Source of the DNA: Acrocarpospora corrugata
GTDB taxonomy: Bacteria > Actinomycetota > Actinomycetes > Streptosporangiales > Streptosporangiaceae
DNA: 64,000 nt
Direction of reading: 5' to 3'
Assembly (NCBI RefSeq): GCF_009687845.1
Contig: NZ_BLAD01000052.1
Span: 1-64,000, forward strand
The position numbers and the translations under genes are program-made. Shown piece after piece: positions 34,099-43,282 of this stretch. Position 1 is the stretch's first letter; each line of letters opens with the position of its first letter. The notes under the pieces are model-generated. The model searched no databases. It was not told the DNA's origin and saw only the letters and a program-made list of their open reading frames with translations.

Positions 34099-35294
34099 AC
34101 ATCGAGGATCTGCTGCGCGAGGCCCTGGCCGACATGTCCGTGGAGGCGGAGCCGCCGCCCCCGTCCCGGTTCCTGCGTTCCGCCCCGGCGCGTCCGCGCC
34201 GCCGGTGGGGGGTGGCGCTGGTCTCGGCCGCGGTGGTGGCCGCGCTGGTCGGCGGGTCGACGTTCCTGATCGAGAAACTGTCCGCCGCCGGGCCGGAACC
34301 CGCGGACCGGACAGTCGTGCTGCCACCGAAGCCCGCGCCTCCTCGCCCGTTGAAGGAGATCTGGCCAGGAGCCGTCCATACGCTCCCGCTGGAGCTCCAA
34401 AACGGCCTGGAGTTCGCTCCGCAGGTGTTCCTCGACGACCGGACGCTCCTGGTCAGAACGGGTGAAGGGCCCAAGCCGGGCTTCTGGGCGTACGACCTGC
34501 GTACCGGCCAGGCCAGGAGGCACATCACGTTCGCCGCGCCCGCGGGGACCGACCACACCTCCTATGTGACCATGTCGGCGGGCCAGCTCCTCTGGTTCAC
34601 CGTGGGGCCGGGCGGCATGCTGGACATCTTCACCGTACCGGTGGGCGGCGGAACCGCCCGCAAGGTCACCTCAATCAATCAGACCATGAAATATGGCGAC
34701 ATCGATCTGATGGCGGTCGCCGGCGGGAAGCTGTACCTGTCGCGCCGGAAGGGCGGCGTCTACACGGTTCCGATGTCCGGCGGCGTTCTGGCCCTGATGC
34801 CCGGCACGGACAGGCTCCACCTCATGCAGTGGCCCTGGGCCGCATACCCGCAGCCCCCCATGGCGCGTGGCTACATGCCCAGAGGCGACGTCATCGTCAA
34901 CGTCCTGACCGGCGAGCGGATGGGCCGCTTCAAGGACCCCGACGAGAGCGCCTCGCCATGGGACTGCCTGCTGGTCTGGTGCGTGCAGGCCTCAACGAAT
35001 GAGGCGCGCCGCCGGGACGGCTCCGGGGCGCATCAGATGCCCGGATTGTCCTATGACCACGCACCCGTGCTCGATCGGTTCAAAACCCTGACCACCAGAG
35101 ACGACACGGTCCGCGTCTTCCTGTACGACCTCGCCACCGGCGACACCGCGGACCTCGGCATCCGCGAGAAGGCCGGCACCAGGCAGGCGTCCTCGCTGCT
35201 GGAGCAGACCTCGCTGCACCCCTACAACGCGCCGGTGCTCTTCTACCGGCTCAACGGCCGGATGGTGGTGGTGGACCTCACCGCGATCGACTGA
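34095..35294 (+). CDS. Single-pass membrane protein with beta-propeller-like exterior, sigma-factor partner
   Basis: 399 aa from the ATG at 34095, coupled to the sigma gene. A cytoplasmic N-terminus of ~38 residues (MNIEDLLREALADMSVEA) precedes one membrane segment (about 40-58) and a ~330-residue extracellular part. The latter has repeated strand patterns (TLLVRTGEG...YDLRTGQAR, GQLLWFTVG, GKLYLSRRKGGVYTVP), suggesting a propeller. No zinc-binding anti-sigma motif. The position and topology suggest signal transfer to the sigma factor. It overlaps the convergent MFS gene by 17 bp. Confidence 0.75.
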   Translation: MNIEDLLREALADMSVEAEPPPPSRFLRSAPARPRRRWGVALVSAAVVAALVGGSTFLIEKLSAAGPEPADRTVVLPPKPAPPRPLKEIWPGAVHTLPLELQNGLEFAPQVFLDDRTLLVRTGEGPKPGFWAYDLRTGQARRHITFAAPAGTDHTSYVTMSAGQLLWFTVGPGGMLDIFTVPVGGGTARKVTSINQTMKYGDIDLMAVAGGKLYLSRRKGGVYTVPMSGGVLALMPGTDRLHLMQWPWAAYPQPPMARGYMPRGDVIVNVLTGERMGRFKDPDESASPWDCLLVWCVQASTNEARRRDGSGAHQMPGLSYDHAPVLDRFKTLTTRDDTVRVFLYDLATGDTADLGIREKAGTRQASSLLEQTSLHPYNAPVLFYRLNGRMVVVDLTAID

Positions 35295-36480
35295 CGATCA
35301 TTCGCCAGATGCCGACCTGCACCAGCCCGAGCACGATGGCGAACGGCATCAACGTCCAGACGCCGACGCTCTGCGCGATGGCCCCGGCCATCCACGGCAG
35401 CACGGACCCGCCGACGACCGAGACCCCGTTCATCACGCCGATCGCGGTGGGCACCAGCCGATCCGGGACCAGGTTGGGCACCACCGCCATCGCGGTCGGG
35501 AAGATCGGCCCGAGGAAGAAGCCCAGCAGCACGAACCCGACGGCGGCCACGGCGTACCCCGGCGCCACCCAGATCAGCGCGGCGGACGCGGTCACCCCCG
35601 CCAGGCAGCCGAAGGTGATCCCGGTCGGCCCCACCCCGAACCGGACCGCGATCGGGCTGATCAGGAAGCGGCCCAGCGTCAGCCCCAGCCAGTAGCCGCT
35701 GACGGTGTACCCGGCGACCAGGTCCACCTGCGCGTGCTCGTCCACCAGGAAGGTGAACCCCCAGTTCCCGACGCCGATCTCCAGCCCGACGTACACCGCG
35801 AGGAAGACCGACGCCAGCACCACGACCGGGCTGCGCAGAACCGTAGGCAATAACCGCGTCTGTACGGCTTCGCCCGCCGCCGCGACCTCCCGCCGCGGAA
35901 ACACGACCAGAAACCCGATGACCAGCGGCACCGCGATGAGCCCCAGCACCAGCCACACCGCCGTCCACGGCAGGAACCCCACCAGCCAGGCCGCCAGCAA
36001 CGGCCCCAGCAGCGCCCCCACCCCGAAGAACGCGTGCAGCCGGTTGAGCAGCGTCGTGGCCGAAGGCAGTCCGGTCAGGTAGGTGTTGAGCACCGACTCC
36101 AGCAGGCCCGTGCCGTACCCCACGAAGAGCTGGACCACGATGAGCCCAATGAAGGACGGCCGGATCGCCGTGTACAGGGCCGCCGCCACGAACGCGCCGC
36201 CGCCCACGGCCAGCGCGATCCGCGTCCCGAGCCGGTGGATCAACGCGCCCGAGGACGCTCCGGCGAGCATGAACCCCGCCGAGAAGGCGAAGAAGGTGAT
36301 GCCGACGGTGGCCTTGTCCACGCCGTAGTCGTCGATCTGCGCGGGGAGCAGCACACCGCTCACGCCGGTGCCCAGGCCGACCAGGATGAACGCGGCATAC
36401 GCCAGGACAACCGAAAATCGCCAGGGAGAACCCAACACGGACACAAATCCCCCATCGTTGTACGGTCGGGACATCTCCAC
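35278..36480 (-). CDS. MFS transporter
   Basis: 400 aa, twelve membrane segments, in two six-span halves joined by a loop with FPRREVAAAGEAVQTR. Motif A-like ALIHRLGTRIALAVGG follows TM2. The halves resemble FucP/YbjJ-type facilitators rather than drug/proton antiporters with clear motif C. The substrate is unknown. It is divergent from the glutamate decarboxylase (156 bp apart) and could serve it, for example in amino-acid or GABA movement, but no sequence feature proves this. Confidence 0.85.
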   Translation of the reverse strand: MEMSRPYNDGGFVSVLGSPWRFSVVLAYAAFILVGLGTGVSGVLLPAQIDDYGVDKATVGITFFAFSAGFMLAGASSGALIHRLGTRIALAVGGGAFVAAALYTAIRPSFIGLIVVQLFVGYGTGLLESVLNTYLTGLPSATTLLNRLHAFFGVGALLGPLLAAWLVGFLPWTAVWLVLGLIAVPLVIGFLVVFPRREVAAAGEAVQTRLLPTVLRSPVVVLASVFLAVYVGLEIGVGNWGFTFLVDEHAQVDLVAGYTVSGYWLGLTLGRFLISPIAVRFGVGPTGITFGCLAGVTASAALIWVAPGYAVAAVGFVLLGFFLGPIFPTAMAVVPNLVPDRLVPTAIGVMNGVSVVGGSVLPWMAGAIAQSVGVWTLMPFAIVLGLVQVGIWRMIVSRSR

Positions 36481-36636
36481 CGAACGGCAGCATACGCGGC
36501 GAGAAGCATCGCAGACTAGTCAGTATCGGCACGAATCACCGCCCAGCTGACGGACCGGCGCGTCTCAAATACCGGGAAAGCGCGTGTTGTTTTCGGTCAA
36601 CCCGGCGCGCGGGCGGCGAAGATCGGGAAAGACCGG

Positions 36637-37989
36637 GTGATGCTGCATGCCACCGATCGCGCCGAGAACGAGTTCGAGGACATCTACTCCGGCCATCTCG
36701 GCCGGCGATCCCTGCCCAAGCTGGTCATCCCCGACGGCCCCAGCGACCCCCGCACGGTGTACGCCCTGATCCGCGACGAACTGGCTCTCGACGGCAACTC
36801 CTCCCAGAACCTCGCCACCTTCTGCACGACCTGGACGGAACCGGAAGTCCACCGCCTGATGGACGACTGCGTCAGCAAGAACATGATCGACAAGGACGAG
36901 TACCCGCAGACCGCGGAGATCGAGTCCCGGTGCGTGCACATCCTGGCCAACCTGTGGCACAGCCCGAGCGGCGCCCGGACGATCGGCTGCTCGACGACGG
37001 GATCGAGCGAGGCGGCCATGCTGGCCGGGCTGGCGCTGAAGTGGCGCTGGCGCAAGCGGCATGGGACCGGGCGTCCCAACCTGGTGTGCGGCCCGGTGCA
37101 GGTGTGCTGGGAGAAGTTCGCCCGCTACTTCGACGTGGAACTCCGGCAGGTCCCGCTGCGACCCGGCGCGACCGGCCTGCGGCCGGAACAGCTGCGCGCC
37201 CACGTCGACGAGAACACGATCGGCGTCGTGGCCATCCTCGGCGTCACCTTCACCTGCGACTACGAACCTGTCGCCGAACTCGCCGCCGAACTGGACGCCA
37301 TCCAAGCCGACACCGGGCTGGACATCCCCCTGCACATCGACGCCGCCAGCGGCGGATTCATCGCCCCTTTCGTCCAGCCCGACCTGGAATGGGACTTCCG
37401 AATTCCCCGGGTGGCGTCGATCAATTCCTCCGGCCACAAATACGGCCTGGCCCCGCTCGGCGTCGGCTGGGTGGTCTGGCGCTCGGCCGACCTGCTGCCG
37501 GAGGAACTCATCTTCCGGGTCGATTACCTGGGCGGCGAAATGCCGACTTTCGCGCTGAACTTCAGCCGTCCCGCCGGGGAGATCGTCGCCCAGTACTACA
37601 ACTTCCTGCGGCTTGGCCGCGAAGGCTACACCGCGATCCAGCGCGTCTGCCTGGACACCGCCGCCCACCTGGCCGGACAGATCGAGCGGATGGGCCCTTT
37701 CACCCTTCTGTACGACGGCGAGGGCGGCCTTCCCGCGGTCTGCTACACGACCACGGACGACGCGGGATTCTCCCTTTATGACCTTTCTCTCCAGCTCCGC
37801 ATCAAAGGCTGGCAGGTTCCCGCGTACCCATTGCCGCCCGACCGGCAGGAAACGGTCGTGCAGCGGGTGCTCGTCCGGCACGGCATCAGCCGGGACGTCA
37901 TCTCCCTGCTCGCCCAGGACATTCGCTGGGGTGTCGAGCAGCTGATCGGCGCCCCCGCCAAACGCCCGCACGTCAGCTTCCACCATTAG
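36637..37989 (+). CDS. gadB: Glutamate decarboxylase
   Basis: 450 aa. Group II PLP decarboxylase with the GadA/B pattern: NLATFCTTW, MLAGLALKWRWRKR, HIDAASGGFIAPF, the PLP lysine Lys268 in SSGHKYGLAPLG, and a C-terminal LAQDIRWGVEQL with a final HVSFHH. It converts L-glutamate and a proton to GABA and CO2, typically for acid resistance. GTG 36637 and ATG 36640 are alternative starts; neither has a good Shine-Dalgarno. No glutamate/GABA antiporter is adjacent apart from the divergent MFS gene. Confidence 0.93.
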   Translation: MMLHATDRAENEFEDIYSGHLGRRSLPKLVIPDGPSDPRTVYALIRDELALDGNSSQNLATFCTTWTEPEVHRLMDDCVSKNMIDKDEYPQTAEIESRCVHILANLWHSPSGARTIGCSTTGSSEAAMLAGLALKWRWRKRHGTGRPNLVCGPVQVCWEKFARYFDVELRQVPLRPGATGLRPEQLRAHVDENTIGVVAILGVTFTCDYEPVAELAAELDAIQADTGLDIPLHIDAASGGFIAPFVQPDLEWDFRIPRVASINSSGHKYGLAPLGVGWVVWRSADLLPEELIFRVDYLGGEMPTFALNFSRPAGEIVAQYYNFLRLGREGYTAIQRVCLDTAAHLAGQIERMGPFTLLYDGEGGLPAVCYTTTDDAGFSLYDLSLQLRIKGWQVPAYPLPPDRQETVVQRVLVRHGISRDVISLLAQDIRWGVEQLIGAPAKRPHVSFHH

Positions 37990-38097
37990 GAAAGGCCCAA
38001 AATAGGATTTGTCCCACCCTGGCCCCGGCAGGCACTCGATTTTGTCGGGTTCGGTAGGTAATACTCACCCAATGGTGGCGATTCCGCCCCGCTTTGG

Positions 38098-38526
38098 ATG
38101 GTGCCCATGCCTCGTCGTTGGTGTTCCGCGTTAGGCCTGATCACGGTCGCGCCGTGGCTGCTGGTCTCCGTCCAGAACCTCACCGACGACGCCCCCGACG
38201 GCACCTACCGCTCGGTCCTCGCCATGCTCGCCGCCCAGCTCCTGGTCCTGCTCGCCTTCGCGGCGACCTGGACCCGCTGGAAGGCCGTCCCCGCGCTGCT
38301 GGCCCTGTCCGTCGCCGCGTACGCGCTGGCGGCGATCTTCGCGGCGATCGAGAACGACGGCAGTCCGGTCTTGGCGGTCATCCTGTTCACCCTGGCCCCG
38401 GCCATGGCGGCGTTGCCGATCATCTTGAGCAGCCGGGGCCAGACAGCCGGGTCAGGCCGGGTTCCTCAACCGCGACCGGCCGCCGAGCTCGTAGGTGCGG
38501 CCGATCCGCGCACCCCGGTTCAGTGA
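38098..38526 (+). CDS. Small four-span membrane protein
   Basis: 142 aa from the ATG at 38098. Four hydrophobic segments are separated by short loops (SVQNLTDDAPDGTYRS, TWTRWKAVP, AIENDGSP) and followed by a polar tail. No family recognised. Its stop overlaps the convergent MFS gene by 7 bp. Upstream, at 38060, there is a TAATAC that could be a -10 element. Confidence 0.65.
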   Translation: MVPMPRRWCSALGLITVAPWLLVSVQNLTDDAPDGTYRSVLAMLAAQLLVLLAFAATWTRWKAVPALLALSVAAYALAAIFAAIENDGSPVLAVILFTLAPAMAALPIILSSRGQTAGSGRVPQPRPAAELVGAADPRTPVQ

Positions 38527-39722
38527 GCGGCGTCCGGGACTCGTGATTCGACCGGCGGCCTTTCGGACGGCGGCCTGAGGCCGGGGGCCAGCGCCAGCGT
38601 GACGGCCACGGAGGCGACCGCCATGAAACCCATCGCGGTGGCCGGGCTGGTGAGCTGGGCGATCGTGCCCGCCACGGCGGAACCGACACCCTGCATGGTG
38701 AGCAGGCCGGAGGATTGCAGGCCGAGTGCCTGGCCGGAGACGGACTCAGGGGTCAGGGCGAGCAGGCGTTCCTGGAGCAGCAGGCTGGCCGAGAACCCGA
38801 TCGAGGCGAGGGTCACGGCGGCCAGGGCGACAGGGAACGGCGGATCGACCAGGAAGATCAGGTACGGGATGGCGAGCAGGAGGCGGAGCGGGGCGCCCAG
38901 CCGCAGCCGCCAGTACGGCGTGATGAAACGGCCGGCCGCGACGTCGCCGGCGAGCATGCCGAGGGCGGTGCCGGCGAACAGCAGCCCGGCTCTGACGGGG
39001 TCGAAGGACACGAAAAGGGACTCGCAGCCGACGATCAAGCCGTTCGGCACCCAGAGGGCCAGGTAGATGGAGCGGCGGGACCCCGCGGACCAGAGGAGAC
39101 GGTTGGTCCGCCAGGTTTCGGAGATCGAGGGGCGGCCGCCGGCGCGGGCCGGGCGGCGGGTCAGGCCGAGGCGGGCGATGAGGGCGGCCAGCAGGTAGAG
39201 GCCGGCGCCGGTGAGCAGGGTGAGGGCGGGAGTCAGGAGGGTGACGAGGAGGCCGCCCACGGCGTACCCGGCGATCTGCTGGACGGCGACGGACATGCCG
39301 ATCGTGGAGCGGCCGAGCAGGAAGCCGTCCCTGGGCAGGATCTCGTTGAGCAGCCCGAAGCGCACGCCACCGCCGAGGGAGGCGGCCAGGCCCAGGGCGA
39401 AGATGATCGTGAAGATCGCCCAGAGGGGCAGGCCGGGAACGGCGAGCGACGCCGTCCCCACGCCGAAGACCACGGCGAGAGCGGTCAGGGCGGCCCGCGG
39501 CGGCACCCGGTCGGCGGCCGACAGCAGAGCCATCGCGCCGATCATCTGCGCGAAGGACGGGCCGAACATGCTGAGCGCCGACAGCAGCGGCGAGTCCGTG
39601 GCGCGGTACACGAGCACGCCCAGGGCCAGCCCGCTGACGGTGGACGCGGCGATCTGAACGGATACGAGGGTGAACAGGGGGGTGAATTCGGGTACGCGAA
39701 AAAGCTCCCGGTAGGTGCGCAT
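38520..39722 (-). CDS. MFS transporter
   Basis: 400 aa from the ATG at 39722; the frame stays open into the upstream repeat array, but that extension is repeat-encoded. Starts MRTYRELFRVPEFTPLF, then twelve membrane segments. ADRVPPRAAL between TM2 and TM3 is motif A-like, and LNEILPRDGFLLGRS and QERLLALTPESVSGQALGL are typical of the actinobacterial exporter subgroup. The substrate is unknown. It is divergent from an ArsR-type regulator across the minisatellite. Confidence 0.85.
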   Translation of the reverse strand: MRTYRELFRVPEFTPLFTLVSVQIAASTVSGLALGVLVYRATDSPLLSALSMFGPSFAQMIGAMALLSAADRVPPRAALTALAVVFGVGTASLAVPGLPLWAIFTIIFALGLAASLGGGVRFGLLNEILPRDGFLLGRSTIGMSVAVQQIAGYAVGGLLVTLLTPALTLLTGAGLYLLAALIARLGLTRRPARAGGRPSISETWRTNRLLWSAGSRRSIYLALWVPNGLIVGCESLFVSFDPVRAGLLFAGTALGMLAGDVAAGRFITPYWRLRLGAPLRLLLAIPYLIFLVDPPFPVALAAVTLASIGFSASLLLQERLLALTPESVSGQALGLQSSGLLTMQGVGSAVAGTIAQLTSPATAMGFMAVASVAVTLALAPGLRPPSERPPVESRVPDAAH

Positions 39723-39767
39723 GCCGGGCAGTCTCCGGGCCACCCCAGGAAGGGCGTTATTGTTTCG

Positions 39768-40040
39768 CGGGGAGGCGAAACCAACAGGGTTGCGGCAGGC
39801 ATGGTTTCGCGGAGAGGCGGCCAATGGGCCTACGGCAGGCCAGCCCTGATTCGCGGAGAGGCGACCGACGGGGTTGCGGCAGGCCGACATCGTTCCGCCG
39901 AGAGGCGACCGACGGGGTTGCGGCAGGCCGACATTGATTCGCCGCAGGCCGGCATTCCGCCGAGAGGCGACCAATGGGTTGCGGCAGGGCGGCATTGATT
40001 CGCAAGGAGGCGATCGATGGGGTTGTGGCAGGTCAACGCG
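39768..40040. repeat. 43-bp minisatellite, degenerate, reaching into the ArsR gene start
   Basis: Six copies of a ~43-bp unit, with the core GAGGCG at 39772, 39814, 39858, 39902, 39964 and 40007 (one interval is 62 bp). Each unit contains (G)GAGAGGCGACCGACGGGGT and then TGCGGCAGGCC. The last copy is the ribosome site and first codons of the ArsR-type gene, with ATG where other copies mostly have ACG. Confidence 0.9.
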
Positions 40041-40994
40041 GACACAATGGCGGGCAGCCGGTTCGTGGTCTCAGTCGCGGCCGAGACCACGGCCTGTATG
40101 TTCGCCCTGCGGAAGGCCCATGCCGGGCATCCGGCCGAACAGCGGTGGCTGGCCGCACATCTGCCCGCCTACCAGGCCAGGCTGGCCGGTGACCCGATCA
40201 CCGCACTGCTGCTCCAGGCGGCGTTCGGCCGGAGCTGGATCGCCGACTTCCTCACCCCGACCCCGCCCGGCGACGGCGCCCCCAGCTTCCTGGATGAGGT
40301 CGCCAAAGTGCGGAACACGCCTCCCGAGGTCGTCCACGCCGACCTGGAGGTGTGCCTGCGCCGCCCTCTCCCGGCCGCGCTCCGCCGCGACGACCTCGCC
40401 GACCGGGCCGCCGACCTGCTGGAATGGGTGTGGGCGGAAGCCGTCGAGCGTTACTGGCCGAAACGGCAGCGCATCCTGGAGGCCGACATTGTCGCCCGTA
40501 CCTCGCGGCTGGGTCAGGGCGGCTGGGCGGCGGCGCTGGACGACATGCGCCAGGGCATGCGGTGGCTGGGCGAGAACCGGCTCCAGATCAACACGCTGGA
40601 CAATCCGCCGCGGGATGTGCGGAACGCGCAGCTGATGTTCGTACCGGTCACGCCTCGATGGGGGTGGGTCTCCTGGAGCAGCGGGCGGCGCTTCTGCGTC
40701 GTCTACCCCTGCTCGGGCACGCTGGCCGAGCCCGATCCCGCGCCGGTTCCTGACGCGCTGGCGCGGCTGCTCGGCGCGGGCCGCGCGGCCGTCCTGATGC
40801 TGCTCGACACCCCGAAGAGCACTTCTCACCTGGTGGCGCTGACCGGTCAGCCCCTGGGCTCGGTGGGCCGCCACCTCAAGATCCTCCTGGACGCGGGCCT
40901 GGTCCAGCGCCGCAGATCGGGACGATCCGTCCTGTACTACTGGACCGAACCGGGCCAAGTGTTGGTGACCGCTCCGGCTCGCCACCACCGGTAA
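40017..40994 (+). CDS. ArsR-type winged-helix regulator with N-terminal helical domain
   Basis: 325 aa from the ATG at 40017 behind AAGGAGG. Residues ~1-235 are a mixed helical domain similar to those seen in ArsR proteins of the DUF5937 kind. Residues ~245-315 hold the winged helix (RAAVLMLLDTPKSTSHLVALTGQPLGSVGRHLKILLDAGLVQRRRSGRSVLYYWT). No metal-binding cysteine motif is visible. The start and the end of the gene both lie inside tandem repeats. It is divergent from an MFS transporter that it may regulate. Confidence 0.8.
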   Translation: MGLWQVNADTMAGSRFVVSVAAETTACMFALRKAHAGHPAEQRWLAAHLPAYQARLAGDPITALLLQAAFGRSWIADFLTPTPPGDGAPSFLDEVAKVRNTPPEVVHADLEVCLRRPLPAALRRDDLADRAADLLEWVWAEAVERYWPKRQRILEADIVARTSRLGQGGWAAALDDMRQGMRWLGENRLQINTLDNPPRDVRNAQLMFVPVTPRWGWVSWSSGRRFCVVYPCSGTLAEPDPAPVPDALARLLGAGRAAVLMLLDTPKSTSHLVALTGQPLGSVGRHLKILLDAGLVQRRRSGRSVLYYWTEPGQVLVTAPARHHR

Positions 40995-41040
40995 CGCCCC
41001 GGCTCGCCACCACCGGTAACGCCCCGGCTCGCCATCACGG
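40976..41040. repeat. 25-bp tandem repeat at the ArsR gene 3' end
   Basis: GGCTCGCCACCACCGGTAAC plus GCCCC repeats at 40976, 41001 and 41026 (2.6 copies). The first copy contains the last codons and the TAA stop of the ArsR-type gene. Confidence 0.9.
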
Positions 41041-41079
41041 GTAGCCGGTCACCGGGCGACCCGATGTTCGACCTTCGGA

Positions 41080-41170
41080 CGCGGCAGGCCGGTTGCCGGG
41101 TGGCCGCCGCAAGCTTTTCCACGATCGGAGCGATCTCCTCGAAACAGGCGATCAGCTCCTCTTCGCTCAC
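41080..41170 (-). pseudogene. Truncated coding fragment
   Basis: A GTG at 41170, preceded by a weak purine stretch, opens MSEEELIACFEEIAPIVEKL, which reads as genuine amphipathic protein for ~28 residues and then passes into composition-biased sequence and the 25-bp repeat. It looks like the beginning of a gene cut off by rearrangement. No family recognised. Confidence 0.3.
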
Positions 41171-41216
41171 CGGTCCGACAGATCACCGGTGCCGCCTGCG
41201 CTTCTTCGACGCGCCG

Positions 41217-41433
41217 GGCTTACAACTCCCAACCGAAAAGGCGAGTCGCTGGGTCGGTCGCCGTTATCCAGCGCCGTTCACGCAGGTGATGCTTCTCGCC
41301 GCGCCGGCACCAAGAACGCGCGGCCCATTCTGTTAGTGGTTCCTAGGATCCGCCGAGAATTAACTTGCGCGCCCACAAAGGGTTCACCGAGGTCAGAGAC
41401 CTATGAATTAACGGGTGAATTCTCCGCAAGCCC
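41217..41433. repeat. ~215-bp repeated element, copy A (inverted relative to copy B)
   Basis: This sequence matches the reverse complement of 43313-43524 over its whole length with scattered mismatches and short indels. Shared blocks include GGCGAGTCGCTGGGTCG, GCAGGTGATGCTTCTC and TTCCTAGGATCCGCCGAGAA. The two copies face each other across tetR-orf75-dedA. Confidence 0.85.
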
Positions 41434-41449
41434 TTATCGCACGGCCGGG

Positions 41450-41570
41450 GCGATCAAGTTGCCAGACCGACGCGGTCAGGTTGCCGGGCCGACGCGATCA
41501 AGTTGCCGGAGCGGCGCGGTCAGGTTGCCGGGCCGACGTGGTCAGGCTGCCGGGGTGGCGCGGTGTCCTG
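41450..41570. repeat. 22-bp minisatellite
   Basis: Five copies and a partial of CGCGGTCAGGTTGCCGGGCC plus GA (41450, 41471, 41493, 41515, 41537), alternating GGTCAGG and GATCAAG variants. It lies between copy A of the 215-bp element and the TetR 3' end. Confidence 0.88.
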
Positions 41571-41650
41571 GCCGTCCACCTGGGCACCGCGCCCGGTGTT
41601 CTCCCACCGACAATGAAAGCGCTGTTCGGCGTCGGCGCACAGGTCCACTC

Positions 41651-42289
41651 CTACTCGGGAAAATGAGTGAGGTGGCCCTTTCGGCGCTCGGCCGGGGGCT
41701 TCGGAAGTTCCGGGGCGGGGAACAGGTCGCCGACCAGGAGCGCCGCAGCCTGGATCGCGGTGGCGAGGATGTCGGCGTCGTCGGCCTCGGTGCCCCGGGC
41801 GGCCAGCACGGTGGTGTGCAGGCTGAGCAGGGCCAGCCGGATCCGCAGGCGATCTTGTAGGGGCGCGCAGGGGCCCAGGATCAGCAGGGTGGCCCGCTCG
41901 ATCCGCTGGAACACGCCGTCCTGGCCCGCGGGCATTGCGGCGCGCAGGGCGGTCTGGTTCACGGCCGCGAACCGCATGGTCCGCAGTCCGCGCCGGGTGC
42001 TCAGGGCGAGCCATCGGCTCAGGATCTCGCACGAGCGCTCCGGGGACGGCGGCTGCCCGTCGGCCCAGTCCAGGAGTTCGTCGAGCGCTCCCAGGTGCTC
42101 CTGCAGGAAGCCGAGAAGAATGGCCTCCTTGCTGGCGAAGTGGTAGTAGAGGGCGGCCTTGGTGATGCCGAGCTGCTCGGCGATCTCACGCATCGACGTG
42201 GCGTCGAATCCGCGCTCGGTGAACAGGTCCACCGCGACGTCCTGGATCTCGGCCCGCCTGTCGCTACCCCTGCGCCGGGTGCCGCCCAC
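41651..42289 (-). CDS. TetR family regulator
   Basis: 212 aa from a GTG at 42289. N-terminal helix-turn-helix: AEIQDVAVDLFTERGFDATSMREIAEQLGITKAALYYHFASKEAIL. The C-terminal ligand domain is not diagnostic. Two TACCGGCCGGT-type palindromes in the divergent intergenic region are good operator candidates. It probably controls itself and the orf75-dedA pair. Confidence 0.9.
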   Translation of the reverse strand: MGGTRRRGSDRRAEIQDVAVDLFTERGFDATSMREIAEQLGITKAALYYHFASKEAILLGFLQEHLGALDELLDWADGQPPSPERSCEILSRWLALSTRRGLRTMRFAAVNQTALRAAMPAGQDGVFQRIERATLLILGPCAPLQDRLRIRLALLSLHTTVLAARGTEADDADILATAIQAAALLVGDLFPAPELPKPPAERRKGHLTHFPE

Positions 42290-42373
42290 ATGTTCCGCCT
42301 TCCTCGCCGTTCCTCTCCTTGATCCTCACATGGCCTGGTCTTCCCTGGAGTCTATTCGCTTGGTTGCACGTTT

Positions 42374-42420
42374 GCTTACCGGCCGGTTAGCAAGGTACGC
42401 TTACCGACCGACCGGTCAGT
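42374..42420. promoter_or_regulatory. Two TetR-type operators
   Basis: Near-perfect palindrome GCTTACCGGCCGGTTAGC at 42374-42391, then ACCGACCGACCGGTCAGT at 42403-42420 with the 8-bp palindromic core GACCGGTC. Both sit between tetR and the divergent small gene, at promoter distance from each. Confidence 0.65.
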
Positions 42421-42444
42421 TGCCTGAGGTGTAGGAGAGCGGCG

Positions 42445-42672
42445 ATGGACAGCGCGAAAGACACAGACGACGCCTCCCCCGAAGACATCATCACCCTGTT
42501 CACCTCGGGCGCGACCGTGACCGCCGCCGGCATCGTCACCCACCGGGCCCCGCTGCGCGTCACGGCCAAAGCCGTCACGGCCGAAACCGTCACGGGCAAG
42601 CACGGCGCGGGCAAGCGCATCGCGGCCAGGCCCGGCACAGGCAAGCCGGAGCTAATCGCGGTCGGCAGCTGA
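42445..42672 (+). CDS. Small protein of unknown function
   Basis: 75 aa from the ATG at 42445 behind GTAGGAGAG. An acidic N-terminus (MDSAKDTDDASPEDIITLF) is followed by a threonine/alanine/valine-rich stretch with repeated AVTAETVTGK-like units and a basic end. No membrane segment or signal peptide. It lies directly after the TetR operators and 19 bp before dedA, so it is probably co-regulated. Confidence 0.55.
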   Translation: MDSAKDTDDASPEDIITLFTSGATVTAAGIVTHRAPLRVTAKAVTAETVTGKHGAGKRIAARPGTGKPELIAVGS

Positions 42673-42691
42673 ATCCGGTCACGACGCCGTC

Positions 42692-43282
42692 ATGCTCGAT
42701 CTCGCGCTTCCCTCCGCTCCGCTGCTGGCGTACCTGACAGTCGGTGTAGTTGCGGCGCTGGACCTGTTCGTGCCGGTCCTCCCCTCCGGCACGCTGCTGA
42801 TCACCGGTGGTGCCCTGGCCGCCCAGGGTGAGCTGACCGTCATCGGCCTGATGGCCTTCGGGGTCGTCGGCGCCTGGGCCGGGGACCTGGGCGGTTACCG
42901 GCTCGGCCGGAACGTCGCCCGCGGCCTGGCCCACCTGCGCCATTCCGCGTCGGCCGCCCCCAGTCGTCCCCGCGTGGCCGCCACGTCCTGGCAGGCACGC
43001 CTCCTGCGGCACAGCGTGCTCACCCTGATCGCCGCGCGCTACCTGCCAGCTGGCCGTACCGTCGCGGCCGTGACCGCCGGTCGGCGGGCCTACCCCTGGC
43101 GCCGCTACGCCCTGTCCGCACTGGCCGCCGAAACACTGTGGGCGGTCCCCGCCGTCCTGCTCGGCTACCTGGGCGGTCAGTTCATCCCTATCCCACTCCT
43201 GGTCGCCTTCGGCCTCACCACCCTGGCCGTCACCGTCATCGTCACCATCGTCCGCCGATTGCGGGGATCATCCGGCCCCTGA
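42692..43282 (+). CDS. DedA/VTT-domain membrane protein
   Basis: 196 aa. DedA family features: LFVPVLPSGTLLITGGALAAQG, GAWAGDLGGYRLGR, and the functional arginine region ARYLPAGRTVAAVTAGRRAYPWRRY. DedA proteins are linked to undecaprenyl-phosphate or phospholipid transport and drug tolerance. The TGA stop coincides with the left edge of a relic of the TPR gene, so its 3' end was shaped by recombination. It is probably repressed by the divergent TetR. Confidence 0.85.
   Translation: MLDLALPSAPLLAYLTVGVVAALDLFVPVLPSGTLLITGGALAAQGELTVIGLMAFGVVGAWAGDLGGYRLGRNVARGLAHLRHSASAAPSRPRVAATSWQARLLRHSVLTLIAARYLPAGRTVAAVTAGRRAYPWRRYALSALAAETLWAVPAVLLGYLGGQFIPIPLLVAFGLTTLAVTVIVTIVRRLRGSSGP

Noticed and set aside
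39768-40040. CRISPR array
   Set aside because: Units are contiguous degenerate tandem repeats without unique spacers, and no cas genes are present. The same applies to the arrays at 41.5, 60.8 and 62.3 kb.
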